From Nitrososphaerota archaeon (GTDB lineage Archaea > Thermoproteota > Nitrososphaeria > Nitrososphaerales > JACPRH01), in contig JARPAQ010000125.1 of the NCBI GenBank assembly GCA_029460375.1, positions 1 to 6,811 of the forward strand: a stretch of DNA of 6,811 nt, given 5' to 3'. The translations under genes were made by a program, and so were the position numbers. Below, one piece after another: positions 5,306-6,811 of this stretch. The notes under the pieces were generated by a model that worked only from the letters and a program-made list of their open reading frames with translations, was not told where the DNA came from and did not search any database. How positions within the stretch are numbered: position 1 is the first letter of the stretch; each line of letters opens with the position of its first letter.

Positions 5306-6562
5306 GTGATCGATTTGAATAGTCAGATAGCTGATCCTGGACTAGCAGAAGAAGGAGAGAAGTCATATAGATGGGCCTATGAGCATATGCCCGCTCTGAC
5401 CCGAACCATAGGGAAGATTGTTGATCAGAAGCCGCTTCAAGGAAGAAAGGTAGGAGTCTGCCTTCACGTTACCAAGGAGACATCTGTGCTGGTTACAGGT
5501 CTTAAGATGCTTGGGGCTGATGTTTATCTGGCTGCTGCTAACCCTCTCTCCACGCAGGATGATATAGCGGCGTATCTTGCATCTCAAGGTGTGAATGTCT
5601 TCGCTTGGAGAGGTCAAACATCAGAGGAGTACCAAGAAAGTATAAGGAATATTTTACGAGGCAAACCTGACATAATCTTGGATGACGGTTCAGATACACA
5701 TGCAACAGTTCACGAAGAACCTGAGTTCTCAGATCTCTCCATACTAGGAGGAACGGAGGAGACGACGACCGGCATAATCAGGTTGAAGGCTTTGGAGAAG
5801 ACTGGGAAGATGCGTTACCCCATTATAGGGGTCAATAACGCATATACAAAGTTCCTGTTTGACAACCGGTATGGAACGGGGCAGAGCACTATAGACGGGA
5901 TTCTACGGGCAACCAGCCTGCTGATAGCGGGTAAGAAGTTTGTTGTCTGCAGCTACGGTTGGGTCGGTAGAGGTATAGCTATGCGTGCTCGAGGGTTGGG
6001 TGCTCTGGTCATAGTTACTGAAGTGGATCCGTTCAGGGCTCTTGAAGCGAGGATGGATGGTTATGAAGTTTTGCCTATAGGTGAAGCTGCTAAGGTGGGT
6101 GATATCTTTGTCACGGCCACTGGTCAGTTTCATGTGATACGTCGGGAGCACTTTTCACTGATGAAGGATGGAGTAGTTCTAGCTAACGCGGGCCACTTTA
6201 ACGTCGAGATAGATGTAGGCGCGCTTGAAGAGATGAAAATCAAGAAAGCCTCGGTTAGAAAGCATGTAGATGAATACACTCTGAAAGGAGGTAAGAAGAT
6301 ATATCTGATAGGTGAAGGGAGAATAGCGAATCTAGTAGCTGCAGAAGGGCATCCGCCTGAAGTTATGGCCCTATCCTTCTCCAACCAGCTTCTATCAGCG
6401 GTCTACTTGGCTCAGCACAGCGGTGAAATGGAGAAGAAAGTGAACGATGTCCCGCGCGAGATAGATAGGCAGGTGGCAGTAAACACGCTGGAAGCTATGG
6501 GTATAAAGATAGACACGCCCACCGAGGAGCAGGTCAAGTATAGTGAATCATGGAAAGTCTGA
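5306..6562 (+). CDS. ahcY: S-adenosylhomocysteine hydrolase (adenosylhomocysteinase)
   Basis: This cytosolic NAD-dependent enzyme reversibly splits S-adenosylhomocysteine into homocysteine and adenosine, removing the product inhibitor of methyltransferases. The length of 418 residues fits the short archaeal/Thermotoga-type enzymes. Substrate-site residues are His54, Thr56 and Glu58 in LHVTKETS, the aspartate pair in ILDDGSD (126-127), Glu152 in GGTEETTTG, and Lys182, Asp186 and Asn187 in TKFLFDN. The NAD-binding Rossmann segment is VVCSYGWVGRG (213-223), followed by the acidic strand end EVD (239-241). NAGHFNVEID and GHPPEVM are also in place. The C-terminus ends YSESWKV without the Lys-Tyr tail of the larger bacterial and eukaryotic forms. 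The first glycine of the GxGxxG loop is Ser216. GTG at 5306 is the start, because the nearby ATG at 5295 is out of frame and stops quickly. Some archaeal relatives prefer the inosine analogue, and that cannot be judged here. The gene is divergent from the operon. Confidence 0.96.
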   Translation: MIDLNSQIADPGLAEEGEKSYRWAYEHMPALTRTIGKIVDQKPLQGRKVGVCLHVTKETSVLVTGLKMLGADVYLAAANPLSTQDDIAAYLASQGVNVFAWRGQTSEEYQESIRNILRGKPDIILDDGSDTHATVHEEPEFSDLSILGGTEETTTGIIRLKALEKTGKMRYPIIGVNNAYTKFLFDNRYGTGQSTIDGILRATSLLIAGKKFVVCSYGWVGRGIAMRARGLGALVIVTEVDPFRALEARMDGYEVLPIGEAAKVGDIFVTATGQFHVIRREHFSLMKDGVVLANAGHFNVEIDVGALEEMKIKKASVRKHVDEYTLKGGKKIYLIGEGRIANLVAAEGHPPEVMALSFSNQLLSAVYLAQHSGEMEKKVNDVPREIDRQVAVNTLEAMGIKIDTPTEEQVKYSESWKV

Positions 6563-6633
6563 AAAAGTTCATATTTACCACCTGAATTGTGACGACATAT
6601 TATTTCAGTAGATTCCAGTCGGTGTTTTGGGTT

Positions 6634-6653
6634 TGGGCTTACTAGTAAGCCCA
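6634..6653. repeat. Perfect 20-bp palindrome
   Basis: TGGGCTTACTAGTAAGCCCA is identical to its reverse complement, with no spacer. It lies 72 bases after the ahcY stop and about 33 bases before a TATA-like box for the next gene. It could be an operator for that gene or a cruciform-type element. It is not a standard terminator, because CA repeats and A residues follow it on the plus strand rather than a T-run. Confidence 0.6.
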
Positions 6654-6668
6654 CACACACAAAAAAAA
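6654..6668. repeat. CA repeat followed by A8
   Basis: A short CACACAC tract runs directly into eight A residues next to the palindrome. On the minus strand it reads as a T8 tract, which could end transcripts arriving from the right, but no minus-strand gene is visible there. It marks the start of a strongly AT-rich stretch. Confidence 0.45.
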
Positions 6669-6670
6669 CG

Positions 6671-6681
6671 TATTTAAAAGG
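6671..6681 (+). promoter_or_regulatory. TATA-like box upstream of the window-edge gene
   Basis: TATTTAAAAGG matches the archaeal TATA consensus well. Transcription would begin around 6702, giving a 20 to 40 base leader before the ATG codons at 6724 and 6744. A second A/T box (ATTAATTAATA, 6690-6700) would place the start of transcription near 6721 instead. Confidence 0.4.
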
Positions 6682-6743
6682 GAGTTTCATATTAATTAAT
6701 ACCTAGTAAAACTAAAACAAAAGATGGCGTTAAGATTTAATAA

Positions 6744-6811
6744 ATGGCAAAAAAAGGATATTTATCAAAACATAGAATTGTAAGGAATAAGATTAAAGAA
6801 GACATCATCTA
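6744..6811 (+). CDS. 5' end of an unidentified gene, cut by the window edge
   Basis: An ATG at 6744 opens a frame of at least 22 codons running off the right edge. It begins MAKKGYLSKHRIVRNKIKED and continues into isoleucines. The visible part is very basic and hydrophilic, and I cannot assign it to a family. An earlier ATG at 6724, in another frame, reads only 19 codons to a TAA, so it is a less likely gene. No Shine-Dalgarno motif is visible. The coding sequence is strongly AT-rich, with many AAA and ATT/ATA codons, unlike the genes to its left. That suggests an acquired segment or a different genomic context. Confidence 0.4.
   Translation, partial: MAKKGYLSKHRIVRNKIKEDII

Noticed and set aside
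6634..6668. Palindrome plus A8 as a terminator for ahcY
   Set aside because: A plus-strand terminator needs a T-run after the stem, but here CA repeats and A residues follow.
6412..6690. Minus-strand 92-codon frame over the end of ahcY and the spacer
   Set aside because: Most of it is antisense to ahcY, and the remainder crosses the palindrome and A-tract with no domain or start signal.

Overview
This window is archaeal chromosomal DNA. The evidence is both subunits of a type IIB topoisomerase (topoisomerase VI), a RIO1-type kinase, a two-KH-domain Pno1/Dim2-like 30S maturation factor and a DUF424 protein, with archaeal TATA-like promoters and short or absent leaders. The topo VI B subunit is short, ending soon after the transducer domain with no C-terminal Ig-like domain. 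That resembles Sulfolobus rather than Methanosarcina and hints at a TACK-group archaeon, but the sequence does not fix the lineage. Base composition is moderate over most of the window and falls to about 23% GC in the last 151 bases.

Layout. Bases 1-534 hold no intact gene, only a patchwork of short minus-strand open stretches that may be one or two decayed genes. A six-gene minus-strand cluster then runs from right to left: DUF424 protein (5207-4881), RIO1 kinase (about 4805-4008), KH protein (about 4018-3461), topo VI B (about 3456-1840), topo VI A (1880-774) and a two-helix membrane protein (735-535). Gaps are small or negative, as expected for an operon. A 98-base divergent promoter region (5208-5305) separates this cluster from a plus-strand S-adenosylhomocysteine hydrolase gene (5306-6562). 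Beyond it lie a perfect 20-base palindrome, a CA/A-rich tract, a TATA-like box and the start of an unidentified, very AT-rich gene cut by the window edge.

How the genes work together. RIO1 and the KH protein are both small-subunit ribosome maturation factors, and DUF424 proteins are suspected to be translation-linked. Topo VI relaxes and decatenates DNA by ATP-driven double-strand passage. The cluster therefore couples ribosome assembly to DNA topology control. AhcY is divergent and metabolic, clearing the S-adenosylhomocysteine released by methyltransferases.

The most notable observation is that two adjacent genes, KH and topo VI B, have essential conserved N-termini lying upstream of any ATG, GTG or TTG in their frames. 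In each, an ATG-like triplet (ATA and ACG) sits at good spacing behind a Shine-Dalgarno-like motif. Both genes also lie in the +1 frame relative to the gene before them. Near-cognate initiation, +1 frameshifting and sequence error are the competing explanations. No wholly new multi-gene system is evident.
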